The notes: a model not told the origin generated them from the sequence alone. DNA of 44,034 bases from Amycolatopsis keratiniphila subsp. keratiniphila (GCF_001620365.2 NZ_LQMT02000012.1:202060-246093); one strand, 5' to 3'. Positions 1 to 9,412 are shown, counted from the first letter of the stretch. Numbers and translations are program-made.

Positions 1-17
1 TAGCGCTTGAAAGCGGG

Positions 18-806
18 TCAGGACTGCTGCTTGTCCCGCCACTCGATCCAGGACCGCAGCTTGTCCAGGTTGTAGTCGGGCCCGCCGGTCGCCACGGTGA
101 ACAGCGAGACACCCAGCTCCAGCAGCTTCGGGCCCAGCTCCTCGGGCTCACCGTCGACGGCGACCGAACGCTCGATCTCCTTCGGGTCGCGCCCGACGTC
201 GGCGCAGTGCTGGTCGAGGATCTTGACCTTGCGCTCCACCACCTCCGGGTCGCCGAAGCCGTGCCAGATGTCGGCGTGCTTCGCGACCAGGCGCAGTGTC
301 TTCTTCTCGCCGCCGCCACCGATCAGCACCGGGATCTTCCGGGTCGGCGCCGGGTTCAGCTTGCCGAACCGGCTCTCGATACGCGGGAGCGCCTCGGCCA
401 GATCGTCGAGCCTGCCGCCCGCGGTGCCGAACTCGTAGCCGTATTCGTCGTAGTCCTTCTCGAACCAGCCGGAGCCGATGCCGAGGATCAGCCGTCCGTC
501 GGAGATGTGGTCGACGGTGCGGGCCATGTCGGCGAGCAGCTCGGGATTGCGGTAGCTGTTGCACGTCACCAGCGCGCCGATCTCGACCCGCGACGTCGAT
601 TCCGCCCAGGCGCCCAGCATGGTCCAGCACTCGTAGTGCAGTCCTTCGGGCTCGCCGTAGAGCGGGTAGAAGTGGTCCCAGTTGAAGACGATGTCCACAC
701 CGAGCTCTTCGGCCTCCGAAGCCGCCCGGCGGATCGCCTTGTATTCGGCGTGCTGGGGCTGAAGCTGGACGCCGATCCGGATCTTCCTGTTCGAAGCAGA
801 GGTCAT
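18..806 (-). CDS. LLM-class F420-dependent oxidoreductase
   Basis: This 262-residue protein has the luciferase-like TIM-barrel pattern: an N-terminal IGVQLQP strand, a WDHF segment near residue 43, and [20 protein letters not shown] near residues 103-122, which is typical of F420-binding family members. Such enzymes transfer hydride between coenzyme F420 and organic substrates in the cytosol; the substrate here cannot be read from sequence. The ATG at 806 overlaps the crtB stop codon (ATGA), so it is translationally coupled as the last gene of the crtE-crtI-crtB-oxidoreductase operon. That placement suggests it acts on a carotenoid or isoprenoid intermediate (inference). Confidence 0.85.
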   Translation of the reverse strand: MTSASNRKIRIGVQLQPQHAEYKAIRRAASEAEELGVDIVFNWDHFYPLYGEPEGLHYECWTMLGAWAESTSRVEIGALVTCNSYRNPELLADMARTVDHISDGRLILGIGSGWFEKDYDEYGYEFGTAGGRLDDLAEALPRIESRFGKLNPAPTRKIPVLIGGGGEKKTLRLVAKHADIWHGFGDPEVVERKVKILDQHCADVGRDPKEIERSVAVDGEPEELGPKLLELGVSLFTVATGGPDYNLDKLRSWIEWRDKQQS

Positions 807-1732
807 GACCGCAGCCTAAGCCTGGAGTTGCTCCACGTGCTCGCCAGCAGCCTCGGCAGAGCGACCCCCAGCCGACGGCGGCGGGGGACGACCGCGCGGG
901 TGTTCAGCACGTCGTACCCGAGGGCCACGATCTCGTCGAGGATGCCTTTGTAGAGCACGAGCGCGGTCCGCACGCATTCGCGGGATTCCGCGCGCAGCAA
1001 CGGGATGCCCGCTTCGGCGCGGCGGTACACGGCGCGGTTGCGCGCCACCGCGACGGCGAGCGCGCGCCGGACGCGACGATCGGGCAGGCCGCGGGCGCGG
1101 GAGAATTCGAGCAGCTCGCGGTCGACGCCGAACGCGGCCAATTCGTCGGTCGGCAGGTACAGCCGCCCACGGTCGAGGTCCTCGCCGACGTCGCGCAGGA
1201 AGTTGGTCAGCTGGAACGCCTCGCCCAGCGCGGCGGCACCGGGCACCGCCTCCTCGGCCGGGACGACCGTGCCGAAGATCGGCAGCATCTGCAGGCCGAT
1301 CACCTCGGCCGAACCGTGGATGTACTCCTTGAGGTCGGCGTAGGTCGCGTACTCGGTGATCTTGAGGTCCATCGCCATGGACCGCAGGAACGCGTCGAAC
1401 AGGCCGCGGTCGAGGTCGTGGCGCCGCACGGTGTCGGCGAGCGCGGTCAGCACCGGATCGGCGGGCGTGCCGCCCTCGAAGACCCGCGCGACCATGGCGG
1501 CGACCTCGTCCAGCGCGACCGCGGGATCGGTGCCGGGGGCGGGATTGTCGACCACTTCGTCCGCCATCCGAGCGAAGCCGTACAGCGCGTGCGCGAACGG
1601 CCGCGTCCGCGACGGCAGCAGCCGGGTCGCGAGGAAGAAGGTGCGGCCGTAGTGCGCGTTGATGCGGCGGCATTCGGTGTACGCGGCCCGCAACGCCGGC
1701 TCGGTGATGCCCGCGGCGTCGAGTTCGCTCAT
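803..1732 (-). CDS. crtB: Phytoene synthase (squalene/phytoene synthase family)
   Basis: This enzyme condenses two geranylgeranyl diphosphates head to head to give phytoene, the first C40 carotenoid. The 309-residue protein shows both aspartate-rich diphosphate-binding motifs of the family: DEVVD at residues 58-62 and [12 protein letters not shown] at about residues 178-189. The start at 1732 was chosen because its ATG overlaps the TGA of crtI and its N-terminus fits family length; the same frame stays open upstream but only as a shadow of crtI. The gene lies between crtI and the F420-type oxidoreductase, overlapping both. Confidence 0.93.
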   Translation of the reverse strand: MSELDAAGITEPALRAAYTECRRINAHYGRTFFLATRLLPSRTRPFAHALYGFARMADEVVDNPAPGTDPAVALDEVAAMVARVFEGGTPADPVLTALADTVRRHDLDRGLFDAFLRSMAMDLKITEYATYADLKEYIHGSAEVIGLQMLPIFGTVVPAEEAVPGAAALGEAFQLTNFLRDVGEDLDRGRLYLPTDELAAFGVDRELLEFSRARGLPDRRVRRALAVAVARNRAVYRRAEAGIPLLRAESRECVRTALVLYKGILDEIVALGYDVLNTRAVVPRRRRLGVALPRLLASTWSNSRLRLRS

Positions 1733-3204
1733 CGGCCGGTGACCCTTCCCGCCGCGAGCCTGCCGGAGATCACCACCGGCGGGATGCCGACGCCCGGCGT
1801 GGTCCCGCAGCCGGCCAGGACGACGTTGTCCACCGCCCGCATCAGGTTCCCCGGCCGGAACGGGCCGGTCTGGGCGAAGGTGTGCGCGAGCGAGAACGGC
1901 GTGCCCGCGGTGAGCCCGCGTTCCGCCCAGCCCGCGGGGGTGATCATCTCGTCGACGGAGAAGTCGTCGGCGAAACCGGTGAGGCCGCGGTTTTCCAGCG
2001 TGCGCAGGAGTTCCGCGCGATACGCGGGGCCGACGCGGTCCCAGTCGATCTTGCCGCGGCCGAGGTTCGGCGCGGGGGCCAGTACCGAGATCACCTGGTC
2101 GCCGCCGGGGGCGAGGGCCGGTTCGGTCGCCGTCGGCCGGGTCACCAGCAGCGAGGGATCGCTCATCAGCTTGCCTTCGCGGATGATCTCGGAGAACGTC
2201 TTCTCCCAGGCGCGGCCGAAGAAGATCGTGTGGTGGCCCAGATCCGGCCACGACTTCGGCGCGTGCCCGTGCAGGACGACGGCCGACGGCGAGTACCGCA
2301 GCGGCAGCGGACGCCGGGGACGGGCGCCGAGCAGCCGGTACGCGGTGCCGAGTTCGGTCGCGAGAACCACCGTGTCGCAAGGAATCCGCTCACCCGTGCG
2401 GGTCCGCACCGCGCGCACCCGCGAGGAAACCCTTTCCAGCCAAGCGGCTTCGGTGCCGAAGCGCAGCTCCGCGCCGGCGCGTTCGGCCGCGTTCGCCATC
2501 GCCCGCGCGATCTCGCCCATGCCGCCCGACGGGTAGTAGACCCCGCCGACGGTGTCCATGTAGGAGATGACGCCGTACGCGCCGATCGCGCGCGCCGGAT
2601 CGAGTCCCGCGTAGAGCGCCTGGAAGGAGAACAGCCGGCGCACCCGGTCGTCGCGCAGGAAACCGCCGATCTTCGGGCCGAGCCGTCCGAAACCGCCCAG
2701 TACGGCCAGTTTCGCCAGCTCCGGGCGCACGAGATCGAGCGGCGAATCGAAGTTCGCGCCGATGAAGTGGTCCTTCTGCGCCGCGTACAGCTCGGTCAGC
2801 CAGCGGCGAAGCCGCCGGTAGCCCTCGGCCTCGGCCGGACCGGCGGCTTCGCGGATCTCGGCCTCCATCGCCGCCGCCTCGGTGTGCACGGCGATCGTGC
2901 TGCCGTCGGCGAACCTCGCGCGATAGGCCGGGTCGAGCCGGGTCAGCGTCAGGTTGTCCGCCAGGGACTCGCCGACGGCGGAAAAGGCTTCGTCGAGCAG
3001 CTCGGGCATGGTCAGCACGCTGGCGCCGGTGTCGACGGTGTTGCCGCCGAAATCCGCCTGTCCGGCTCGGCCACCGGGGGTCTTGTCCTGCTCCAGCAAG
3101 GTCACCCGGCGTCCGGCGCCGAGCAGGTGCAGCGCCGCCGACAGCCCGGCGAGCCCGCCACCGATCACCACCACGTGGTCACTCGGACCGGTGACAGTGC
3201 GCAT
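1729..3204 (-). CDS. crtI: Phytoene desaturase (CrtI-type FAD oxidoreductase)
   Basis: CrtI enzymes desaturate phytoene stepwise toward lycopene using FAD. The 491-residue protein begins with a dinucleotide-binding fold ([17 protein letters not shown] followed by an acidic LLEQD end and PGGRAG). It ends with the family C-terminal FAD motif, [18 protein letters not shown], near residues 461-478. The number of desaturation steps cannot be predicted. Its ATG at 3204 overlaps the crtE stop and its TGA overlaps the crtB start, so the three genes form one coupled unit. No lycopene cyclase is visible in the window, so the end product is unknown. Confidence 0.93.
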   Translation of the reverse strand: MRTVTGPSDHVVVIGGGLAGLSAALHLLGAGRRVTLLEQDKTPGGRAGQADFGGNTVDTGASVLTMPELLDEAFSAVGESLADNLTLTRLDPAYRARFADGSTIAVHTEAAAMEAEIREAAGPAEAEGYRRLRRWLTELYAAQKDHFIGANFDSPLDLVRPELAKLAVLGGFGRLGPKIGGFLRDDRVRRLFSFQALYAGLDPARAIGAYGVISYMDTVGGVYYPSGGMGEIARAMANAAERAGAELRFGTEAAWLERVSSRVRAVRTRTGERIPCDTVVLATELGTAYRLLGARPRRPLPLRYSPSAVVLHGHAPKSWPDLGHHTIFFGRAWEKTFSEIIREGKLMSDPSLLVTRPTATEPALAPGGDQVISVLAPAPNLGRGKIDWDRVGPAYRAELLRTLENRGLTGFADDFSVDEMITPAGWAERGLTAGTPFSLAHTFAQTGPFRPGNLMRAVDNVVLAGCGTTPGVGIPPVVISGRLAAGRVTGR

Positions 3205-4295
3205 CAGTACGTCCGCTGGGTCGCCTTGACGACCAGTCCGGTCAGCGCGGCGGGAGCGGGTTCGGCCAGGTGGGCGCGGTCGAGCGCGGCCATCGCGGAG
3301 TCGGTGAGCTCGTCGATACGGCGTTCCACCGCGTCGACGGCGCCCACGTCCTGCAGCGCCTCACGCACGGTCTCGACGGCGTCTTCGGACAGGTGCGCAT
3401 CGCCGATGGCGTCGGAGATGACCTTCGCCGCCGCGTCCTTGCCCTGTTCGGCCGCGCGCTGGAGACCCAGCGCGACCAGCAGCGTCCGCTTGCCCTCACG
3501 CAGGTCGTCGCCCGCGGGTTTGCCGGTGACCGACGGGTCGCCGAACACGCCGAGCAGGTCGTCCCGCAACTGGAACGCCACGCCGACCTCGTCGCCGAAC
3601 TCGCGCAGCGTCGCGATCAGCGCCTCGTCGGCACCGCCGAGCGCGGCACCGAGGTGCAGCGGGCGCTGGACGGTGTACGCGGCCGTCTTGAGCTTGCAGA
3701 TGTGCAGCGCCGCCTCGGGGGAGGCGTCGCCGGTGGCCTGGGTGCGGACGTCGAGGTACTGACCGGCGAGCACCTCGGTGCGCATCGCGCGCCACGCCGG
3801 CCGCGCCGCCGCGAGGGCCGCGGGCGGGAGCGGGGCCTCGCCGAACATGTCGTCGGCCCAGGCCAGCGCGAGGTCGCCGACCAGGACGGCGGTCGCGAGC
3901 CCGAACGTGCTCGGCGAACCCAGCCAGCCGCTGTCGGCGTGCAGTTTCGCGCCCGCGATGTGCACCGTCGGCGAACCGCGGCGCGAATCGGAGGAGTCGA
4001 TGAGGTCGTCGTGGATCAGCGCGCACGCCTGGATCAGCTCCAGGCTCGCCACCGCCTGCAGCACGCCTTCGACGTCCGGCCCGCCCGGGTCGCCGCCCGC
4101 GCCGCGCCAGCCCCACCAGGCGAACGTCGGGCGCAGGCGTTTGCCGCCGCCCAGCACGAAACCGGCCAGCGCGTCGATCCCGGCCCCGACCGTCGGCTCG
4201 GTGCGGCGGATTTCGGCACCGGCGCGCTCGAGGAACCCGGCCAGCGCCCGCTCGACGTGGGCGGGCAGATCGGCGTCGTAGGCGGACGTGTCCAT
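3204..4295 (-). CDS. crtE: Polyprenyl diphosphate synthase, probably geranylgeranyl diphosphate synthase
   Basis: This is a trans-prenyltransferase of 363 residues. It carries GGGKRLRP at about 49-56, the first aspartate-rich motif DDLID at 96-100, and a second region QLRDDLLGVFGD at about 242-253 followed by GKPAGDDLREGKRTLL. It would extend allylic diphosphates with isopentenyl diphosphate, and its position upstream of crtI-crtB indicates geranylgeranyl diphosphate as product. ATG 4295 was chosen for the GGAGGA Shine-Dalgarno about 8 nt upstream; the longer open frame beyond it runs into the CGNR gene. The stop overlaps the crtI start. Confidence 0.92.
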   Translation of the reverse strand: MDTSAYDADLPAHVERALAGFLERAGAEIRRTEPTVGAGIDALAGFVLGGGKRLRPTFAWWGWRGAGGDPGGPDVEGVLQAVASLELIQACALIHDDLIDSSDSRRGSPTVHIAGAKLHADSGWLGSPSTFGLATAVLVGDLALAWADDMFGEAPLPPAALAAARPAWRAMRTEVLAGQYLDVRTQATGDASPEAALHICKLKTAAYTVQRPLHLGAALGGADEALIATLREFGDEVGVAFQLRDDLLGVFGDPSVTGKPAGDDLREGKRTLLVALGLQRAAEQGKDAAAKVISDAIGDAHLSEDAVETVREALQDVGAVDAVERRIDELTDSAMAALDRAHLAEPAPAALTGLVVKATQRTY

Positions 4296-4363
4296 GAGCA
4301 CATCCTCCGGGAAGGATGTCGTCGTGACCCAGTCGGGTGCCTTCGAATGTGGCGAACGAGACG

Positions 4364-4912
4364 TCAGCCGCGGGTCTTGTCGTAGTGCCGCTTCGCCCGC
4401 GCCCGGTTCCCGCAGTCCGACGAACTGCACCAGCGCCGCGACCGGTTGCGCGTGTGGTCGGTGAAGATCCAGCCGCAGCCGGGGCCCTCGCACTCCCGGA
4501 TCCGCTCCAGCTCCCCGGACCGGAGCAGCTCTTCGGCCGCCAGGGCGAGGAAGTGCGGCAACGCGGTGCCGTCGACCAGCGGCACCGTCCACCGCAGTGG
4601 CAGGGACGGCGCGAGTTCGGCGTGCCGGTACGCCGCCAGCAACGGTTTGCGCAACGCCGTGACGTCCGGCGGATCCGACACCAGCACGCGGTACAGCGTC
4701 TCGCGGAAGTCCTTCACCACATCGAGGACGGCCTCGGAGATCTCCAGCCGCTCGGTGCCCGCGCCGACCAGGACGACCCACTCGGACAGCCGTTCCGGGG
4801 CCGAAAGCCGGTCTTCCCGCCGGGCCGGATCGCGCCGCCAGGAAACGGTGTTGACCAGGTCCAACGGCACGCTCCCGCCGATGCTGTCGTACCCGTCCCA
4901 ATGGCCGTCCAC
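4364..4912 (-). CDS. CGNR zinc-finger / ABATE-domain regulator
   Basis: The C-terminus contains a CGNR-type zinc finger: CEGPGCGWIFTDHTRN, then WCSSSDCGNRARAKRHY. The N-terminal half has the ABATE-like LDLVNTVSWRRDP stretch. Family members (182 residues here) are presumed stress-linked transcription regulators; the ligand is unknown. The start is GTG 4912 with a TAGGAGG Shine-Dalgarno just upstream. It lies 68 bp before crtE on the same strand and is divergent from azlC, so it could regulate either neighbour (inference). Confidence 0.85.
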   Translation of the reverse strand: MDGHWDGYDSIGGSVPLDLVNTVSWRRDPARREDRLSAPERLSEWVVLVGAGTERLEISEAVLDVVKDFRETLYRVLVSDPPDVTALRKPLLAAYRHAELAPSLPLRWTVPLVDGTALPHFLALAAEELLRSGELERIRECEGPGCGWIFTDHTRNRSRRWCSSSDCGNRARAKRHYDKTRG

Positions 4913-4959
4913 GCGTCCTCCTAATGGTCAAAACGAGTTTAGCTTGTTAGGGTCGAACC
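4913..4959. promoter_or_regulatory. Divergent promoter region between CGNR regulator and azlC
   Basis: This 47-bp A+T-rich spacer serves both strands. On the plus strand TAGGGT at 4948-4953 lies 6 nt before the azlC ATG, giving a leaderless transcript. On the minus strand a TAAACT-like element precedes the CGNR ribosome-binding site. The two promoters must overlap, so the CGNR protein could easily affect both. No inverted repeat longer than a few bases was seen. Confidence 0.45.
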
Positions 4960-5628
4960 ATGACAACGCTCCGGCGCAACTATCTGGCCGGCGCCCGTGT
5001 CGGGCTCGGACTGGGTGTCGCGACCTTCGTCCTCGGTGTCACCTTCGGCGCGTACAGCCAGACCCTCGGCTGGGGGATCGCCGCCCCGATCGTCGCTTCG
5101 ATCGTGGTGTTCTCCGGCTCGGCCCAGTTCGCGATGGCCACCGCGCTCGCGGGCGGCGGCAACCTCGCGGTCGCGGTCGGCGCCGCGGCCCTGATCAACG
5201 CCCGGTTCCTGCCGATGGGCGCCGCCGTCGCCGCCGACCTGCGCGGCGGACGCCTGCGGCGCGCGTGGGAAGGCCAAGCCGTCGTCGACGGTTCGTGGGT
5301 GGCCGCACACCTCGGCGAAGGGCGCTTCGACCGCGAGAAACTCATCGGCTGCACGCTCGTCCAGCTGCCCGCGTGGGTGCTGGGGACGGTGCTCGGGGTC
5401 CTGGCCGCGCCGCCACCGGACGTCGTCTCGCGGTTCGGGCTCGACGTCGTGTTCCCCGGCTTCTTCCTGGTCCTGCTCATCGACGAACTGCGCCGTTCGC
5501 GCCAGGCGGTGCTGACCGCGGCGCTCGCCGCCTGCCTCGCCGGGATCCTGGTGCTGTTCGTCCCGGTCGGGCTCGCGCTGATCGGCGCTTCGGCCGCCGC
5601 GCTGCTCGGACTGGGGGTGCGGCGATGA
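4960..5628 (+). CDS. azlC: AzlC-family branched-chain amino acid exporter, large subunit
   Basis: This hydrophobic protein of 222 residues matches the AzlC/BrnF family: FVLGVTFGAYSQTLGWG at the start, then IVASIVVFSGSAQFAMATAL and ALINARFLPMGAAV. With AzlD it forms a two-component permease that exports branched-chain or related amino acids. ATG 4960 follows a -10 element (TAGGGT) by 6 nt, so the mRNA probably lacks a leader. The stop overlaps the azlD start (ATGA). Confidence 0.9.
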   Translation: MTTLRRNYLAGARVGLGLGVATFVLGVTFGAYSQTLGWGIAAPIVASIVVFSGSAQFAMATALAGGGNLAVAVGAAALINARFLPMGAAVAADLRGGRLRRAWEGQAVVDGSWVAAHLGEGRFDREKLIGCTLVQLPAWVLGTVLGVLAAPPPDVVSRFGLDVVFPGFFLVLLIDELRRSRQAVLTAALAACLAGILVLFVPVGLALIGASAAALLGLGVRR

Positions 5629-5930
5629 CGCTCTGGCTCGCGATCGTCCTGGTGGCGCTGGTCAGCATCGGGTTCAAGGCGGCGGGGCCGGTCCTGCTCG
5701 GCGACCGGACGCTGCCGCCGCGGCTCGCGGGGGTGATCGCGTTGCTCGCGCCCGCGCTGCTGGCCGGGCTCGTGCTCACGGACGTGACCGGTCCGGCCTG
5801 GTCCGGGCTCGACTGGACGCTCTGCGCCGGACTCGCCGCGATCGCGGTGACCTACGTGCTGCGCGTGCCGGTGCTCGCCGCGATCCTCTGCGGGGTGGTC
5901 GTCACGGCCGTGCTGCGGTTCCTCGTCTAA
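5625..5930 (+). CDS. azlD: AzlD-family branched-chain amino acid exporter, small subunit
   Basis: This 101-residue protein consists almost entirely of membrane segments, with the AzlD pattern KAAGPVLLGDRTLPPRL near the N-terminus and a closing VTAVLRFLV helix. It is the small partner of AzlC. The ATG overlaps the azlC TGA by four bases, which supports stoichiometric co-translation. Its TAA overlaps the stop codon of the convergent MerB-like gene. Confidence 0.88.
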   Translation: MTLWLAIVLVALVSIGFKAAGPVLLGDRTLPPRLAGVIALLAPALLAGLVLTDVTGPAWSGLDWTLCAGLAAIAVTYVLRVPVLAAILCGVVVTAVLRFLV

Positions 5931-6604
5931 CGCCAGAACGGGCCGCTCAGCCCGGCCTGTTCGAAGTACGCGGCCGCGGCGGCCGGGTCCCGGCGGGTGT
6001 AGCCGTGGTCGAGCCTGCCGTCGTACCAGCCGGCCGCGAGCCGCCACAGCGTCGCCAGATCCATGACGTAACCCTTGTCCTGCCCCGTTTCCGCCAGCCA
6101 TTCGTCCACACAGGACTCGCCGCAGAACAGGCGCTGGTTGGCGCAGGTGTGCACGACGTCGTCCCACATCCGCGCCACAGGGACCAGGAAGTGCGCGACC
6201 AGGTCACCCTTCGGCGGGGTCCGGTCGTTCACCATCAGCGCCTCGGGTTCGCCGCAGCCGCGGCAGCGGGTCGACACCAGCACCTCGGGCTCGGCCTTGA
6301 CCAGATGCGGGATCGCGAACGCGTCCCACGCGCAGCCGCCCCACCACAACGTGCGCTCGCCCATCACCGAGAACCCGAGCGGGATCGCCGCGAACGGATG
6401 CGCCAGCACGACGTGCTCGCATTCGTCGAGCACGAGATGCCGCCGCTCCGCGAGCCGGTGCAAGGCCTGTTTCGCCACCGCGAGCGAGCCGTGGGCGGCG
6501 TCGGCCAGTTCCGGCGCCGTCGGCGGCCTCCCGTGCTCGGCGAACGCGCGGTAGACCGCCACGCGGACGTCCTCATCCCAGCTGGTGTCGGTTTCGGCGC
6601 TCAT
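5927..6604 (-). CDS. Organomercurial lyase (MerB)-like protein
   Basis: The 225-residue protein has an N-terminal winged-helix-like part (about 1-65) and a C-terminal part resembling alkylmercury lyase. MerB uses two cysteines and an aspartate to break carbon-mercury bonds. Equivalent residues appear here: CAWD gives C91 and D94 (MerB C96 and D99), and C154 in VHTCANQRLFC aligns with MerB C159. Extra cysteine pairs (C114 and C117; C161 and C165) could bind a metal. No merA, merR or merT lies nearby, so it may act in general thiol or metal chemistry rather than mercury resistance (inference). Confidence 0.75.
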   Translation of the reverse strand: MSAETDTSWDEDVRVAVYRAFAEHGRPPTAPELADAAHGSLAVAKQALHRLAERRHLVLDECEHVVLAHPFAAIPLGFSVMGERTLWWGGCAWDAFAIPHLVKAEPEVLVSTRCRGCGEPEALMVNDRTPPKGDLVAHFLVPVARMWDDVVHTCANQRLFCGESCVDEWLAETGQDKGYVMDLATLWRLAAGWYDGRLDHGYTRRDPAAAAAYFEQAGLSGPFWR

Positions 6605-6740
6605 GGCGGCTCCCTGTGCTCACCACCGAGTCTCCCCAGCCGGGCACCGCTCGGCAACCGCTCGTACGTGGCTCAGATCGCACGTCCATAGCCTGAGAGG
6701 GGGCTCCCGACCAGCGGACAATCCCCCCTAACATGGCCGT
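6605..6740 (+). promoter_or_regulatory. Intergenic region with leaderless metF promoter
   Basis: The spacer contains TAACAT at 6729-6734, 6 nt upstream of the metF ATG, with no Shine-Dalgarno between. No S-adenosylmethionine or cobalamin riboswitch structure was recognised, and a leaderless start leaves no room for one. Confidence 0.5.
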
Positions 6741-7625
6741 ATGACGTCGGTGGTCGAGCGGTTGCAGGGTGATGGACCCGTGTTCTCCATCGAGTTCTTC
6801 CCGCCCCGGGACGCGGCCGACGAGGCCGTGCTGTGGAAGTCGATCCGGGAACTCGAGCCGCTGGACCCGGCGTACATGTCGATCACCTACGGCGCCGGCG
6901 GCTCCAGCCGGGACGGCACGATCCGCAGCATCGCCCGCGTCGCCACCGAAACCACGCTCGTGCCGATGGCGCACCTCACCGCCGTCAATCACTCGGTGGC
7001 GGAACTGCGCAACGTCATCGGCTGGTACGCCGCCGTCGGCGTGCGGAACATCCTCGCGCTGCGTGGCGACCCGCCGGGCGACGTCTACGGCGACTGGGTC
7101 CCGCATCCGGACGGGCTGAACTACGCCGAGGAGCTCGTCGAACTGGTGCGTTCGCTCGGCGACTTCTGCGTCGGCGTCTCGGCCTTCCCCTATGGCCACC
7201 CGCGGTCGGCGAACCTCGAAGCCGACACCGAGTACCTCGTGCGCAAGCTCCGCGCGGGCGCGGATTTCGCGATCGCGCAGCTGTTCTTCGAGCCGGAGGA
7301 CTTCCTCCGCCTGCGTGACCGGGTGGCGGCCACCGGCTGTGAGGCCCTGGTCATCCCCGGCATCATGCCGCTGACCACGCCGCGGACGCTGCACACGTCC
7401 ATCAAGCTGTCCGGCGCGCCCGCGCCGCGGCGGCTGCTGGACCGGCTGGAGCCGCTGGCCGACGACCCGAAGGCCTTCCGCGCCGCAGGTATCGACGCGG
7501 TGACCGAACTGGGCGAACGGCTCATCGCCGAAGGCGTCCCCGACCTGCACTTCTACACGTTCAACCGGTCCAAGGCCACGCGTGAAGTGGTCAGCAGGCT
7601 CGGGCTGGTCCCCGCCCGGGCGTAA
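6741..7625 (+). CDS. metF: Methylenetetrahydrofolate reductase
   Basis: MetF reduces 5,10-methylenetetrahydrofolate to 5-methyltetrahydrofolate for methionine synthesis. The 294-residue protein shows the family signature FSIEFFPPRD at the N-terminus, YGAGGSSRDGT near residue 50, NILALRGDPPGD near 104 and the closing HFYTFNRSKAT. Length fits the bacterial single-domain enzyme. ATG 6741 is preceded by a -10 hexamer at N6 spacing (leaderless). It is followed, with its own promoter, by the DUF885 gene. Confidence 0.94.
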   Translation: MTSVVERLQGDGPVFSIEFFPPRDAADEAVLWKSIRELEPLDPAYMSITYGAGGSSRDGTIRSIARVATETTLVPMAHLTAVNHSVAELRNVIGWYAAVGVRNILALRGDPPGDVYGDWVPHPDGLNYAEELVELVRSLGDFCVGVSAFPYGHPRSANLEADTEYLVRKLRAGADFAIAQLFFEPEDFLRLRDRVAATGCEALVIPGIMPLTTPRTLHTSIKLSGAPAPRRLLDRLEPLADDPKAFRAAGIDAVTELGERLIAEGVPDLHFYTFNRSKATREVVSRLGLVPARA

Positions 7626-7667
7626 CTCCGTACCGAAGTCGCCTTCGATCCCGGTAGCGTGCCGGTC

Positions 7668-9353
7668 ATGGCTTCAACCGCGCGAAGTGTGCACGAGATC
7701 TGTGACCGGTACGTCGACGAGTACGCCGCGGCCGACCCGGTCGCCGCGACGACTTTCGGTATCTCCGGATACGACGACCAGCTGACCGACTATTCGCCCG
7801 CCGGGCACGCGGCCAGGGCCGCGATCGCCACGCGCGCACTGGCCGAGATCACCGCGGCCGAACCGGTCGACGACGGTGAACGCGCGGCCAAGGCCGTGTT
7901 CATCGAGCGGATCGCGCTGAATCTCGAGATCCACGAAGCCGGCCTCGACCTCGCGGCGCTGAACGTGATCGAAAGCCCCGTGCAGGAACTGCGCATGGTC
8001 TTCGACTACATGCCCACCGAGACCGCGGAGGACTGGGCGACGATCGCCGCTCGGATGGCGAGGGTGCCCGAAGCACTCGACGGCCTCCGTACTTCGCTGC
8101 TCGCGGCCGCCGACGCGGGCCGGGTGTCGGCGTTGCGGCAGGTCGGCAAGGTCGCCGAACAGGCCGAAACCTGGGCCGGGCTGAAGGACGAGACCGGTTT
8201 CTTCGAGACCCTCGTCTCCGACGCGAAGGACGTCGACGACAAGCTCCGCACCGAACTCGGCCAGGCCGCTCACGCCGCCCAGGAGGCGTACGCGGAGTTC
8301 GCCGGGTTCCTCCGCGCCGAGCTCGCCCCGCTGGCACCGGTCAAGGACGCCGTCGGCGCCGAGGTCTACCAGCTGTGGTCCCGGGTGTTCACCGGCGCCA
8401 CCCTCGACCTGGACGAGGCCTACGCCTGGGGCTGGGCCGAGTTCACCCGCCTCGAAACGGAGATGCGCGAGGTCGCCGGCCGGATCAAGCCCGGCGCCAC
8501 CCTCGCCGAGGCGGCCGCCGCCCTCGACGCCGATCCCAAGTACCTCGTCCGCGGCCGGGCGGAATTCCAGGCCTGGATGCAGAACCTGTCCGACAACGCG
8601 CTGAAGTCGTTGCGCGGCAAGCACTTCGACATCTCCGACCGGGTGATGGCGCTGGAGTGCAAGATCGCCCCGCCCGGCGGCACCGTCGGCGCGTACTACA
8701 CCGGCCCGAGCGAGGACTTCTCCCGCCCCGGCCGCATGTGGTGGTCGCTGCCGCAGGGCCGGGACGAGTTCACCACCTGGCGCGAGGTCAGCACCGTCTA
8801 CCACGAGGGCGCGCCGGGTCACCATCTGCAGATCGCGACCGCGGTCGACCAGTCGGAGTCGCTGAACAAGTACCAGCGGCTGCTCGCGTTCACCTCCGGG
8901 CACGCCGAGGGCTGGGCGCTGTACTCCGAGCGGCTCATGGAGGACCTCGGGTTCCTCACCGACGACGGCGAACTGTTCGGCATGCTGTCCGAGCAGCTGT
9001 TCCGCGCCGCGCGGGTGATCGTCGACATCGGCATGCACCTGGAACTGGAGATCCCGGCGGGCACCGGTTTCCACGAGGGTGAGCGGTGGACGCCCGAGCT
9101 GGGCCTGGAGTTCATGCTCACCCGGACCGTCACCGACCCGGCCCACGTGCACGACGAGATCGACCGCTACCTGGGCTGGCCGGGGCAGGCGCCGTCGTAC
9201 AAGCTCGGCGAACGGCTCTGGCTCACCGCCCGCGAGGAGGCCCGCGCGCGGCAGGGCGACGCGTTCGACATCAAGCAGTTCCACACGCGGGCGCTGGCGC
9301 TCGGCGGGATGGGGCTGGACACGCTGCGGGAGATGCTGGCCGCCCTGGACTGA
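7668..9353 (+). CDS. DUF885 family metallohydrolase (putative peptidase)
   Basis: The 561-residue protein carries the DUF885 signature YHEGAPGHHLQ, with H379 and E380, followed by SGHAEGWALYSERLMEDLG. This arrangement resembles a zincin active site (a modified HExxH plus a downstream glutamate). Substrate is unknown. ATG 7668 was preferred over GTG 7659 because a -10 TAGCGT at 7655-7660 lies exactly 7 nt before it, and GTG 7659 would overlap that element. The gene ends at a perfect 18-bp hairpin. Confidence 0.85.
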   Translation: MASTARSVHEICDRYVDEYAAADPVAATTFGISGYDDQLTDYSPAGHAARAAIATRALAEITAAEPVDDGERAAKAVFIERIALNLEIHEAGLDLAALNVIESPVQELRMVFDYMPTETAEDWATIAARMARVPEALDGLRTSLLAAADAGRVSALRQVGKVAEQAETWAGLKDETGFFETLVSDAKDVDDKLRTELGQAAHAAQEAYAEFAGFLRAELAPLAPVKDAVGAEVYQLWSRVFTGATLDLDEAYAWGWAEFTRLETEMREVAGRIKPGATLAEAAAALDADPKYLVRGRAEFQAWMQNLSDNALKSLRGKHFDISDRVMALECKIAPPGGTVGAYYTGPSEDFSRPGRMWWSLPQGRDEFTTWREVSTVYHEGAPGHHLQIATAVDQSESLNKYQRLLAFTSGHAEGWALYSERLMEDLGFLTDDGELFGMLSEQLFRAARVIVDIGMHLELEIPAGTGFHEGERWTPELGLEFMLTRTVTDPAHVHDEIDRYLGWPGQAPSYKLGERLWLTAREEARARQGDAFDIKQFHTRALALGGMGLDTLREMLAALD

Positions 9354-9369
9354 CCCCGGCCCGTGCCAG

Positions 9370-9412
9370 GAACGGTCCTTTCCTTGCGAAATTTGCAAGG
9401 AAAGGACCGTTC
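9370..9412. terminator. Perfect 18-bp palindromic hairpin after DUF885 gene
   Basis: Arms at 9370-9387 and 9395-9412 are perfectly complementary around a 7-nt AT-rich loop (GAAATTT), 16 nt after the stop codon. There is no clear U-tract, so it is a hairpin-only terminator at best. The outer part of the right arm, GGACCGTTCAT, recurs as its reverse complement at the right edge of the window (44024-44034). Confidence 0.7.

Noticed and set aside
6605..6740. Riboswitch upstream of metF
   Set aside because: The start appears leaderless and no S-box or cobalamin-type conserved elements were seen.
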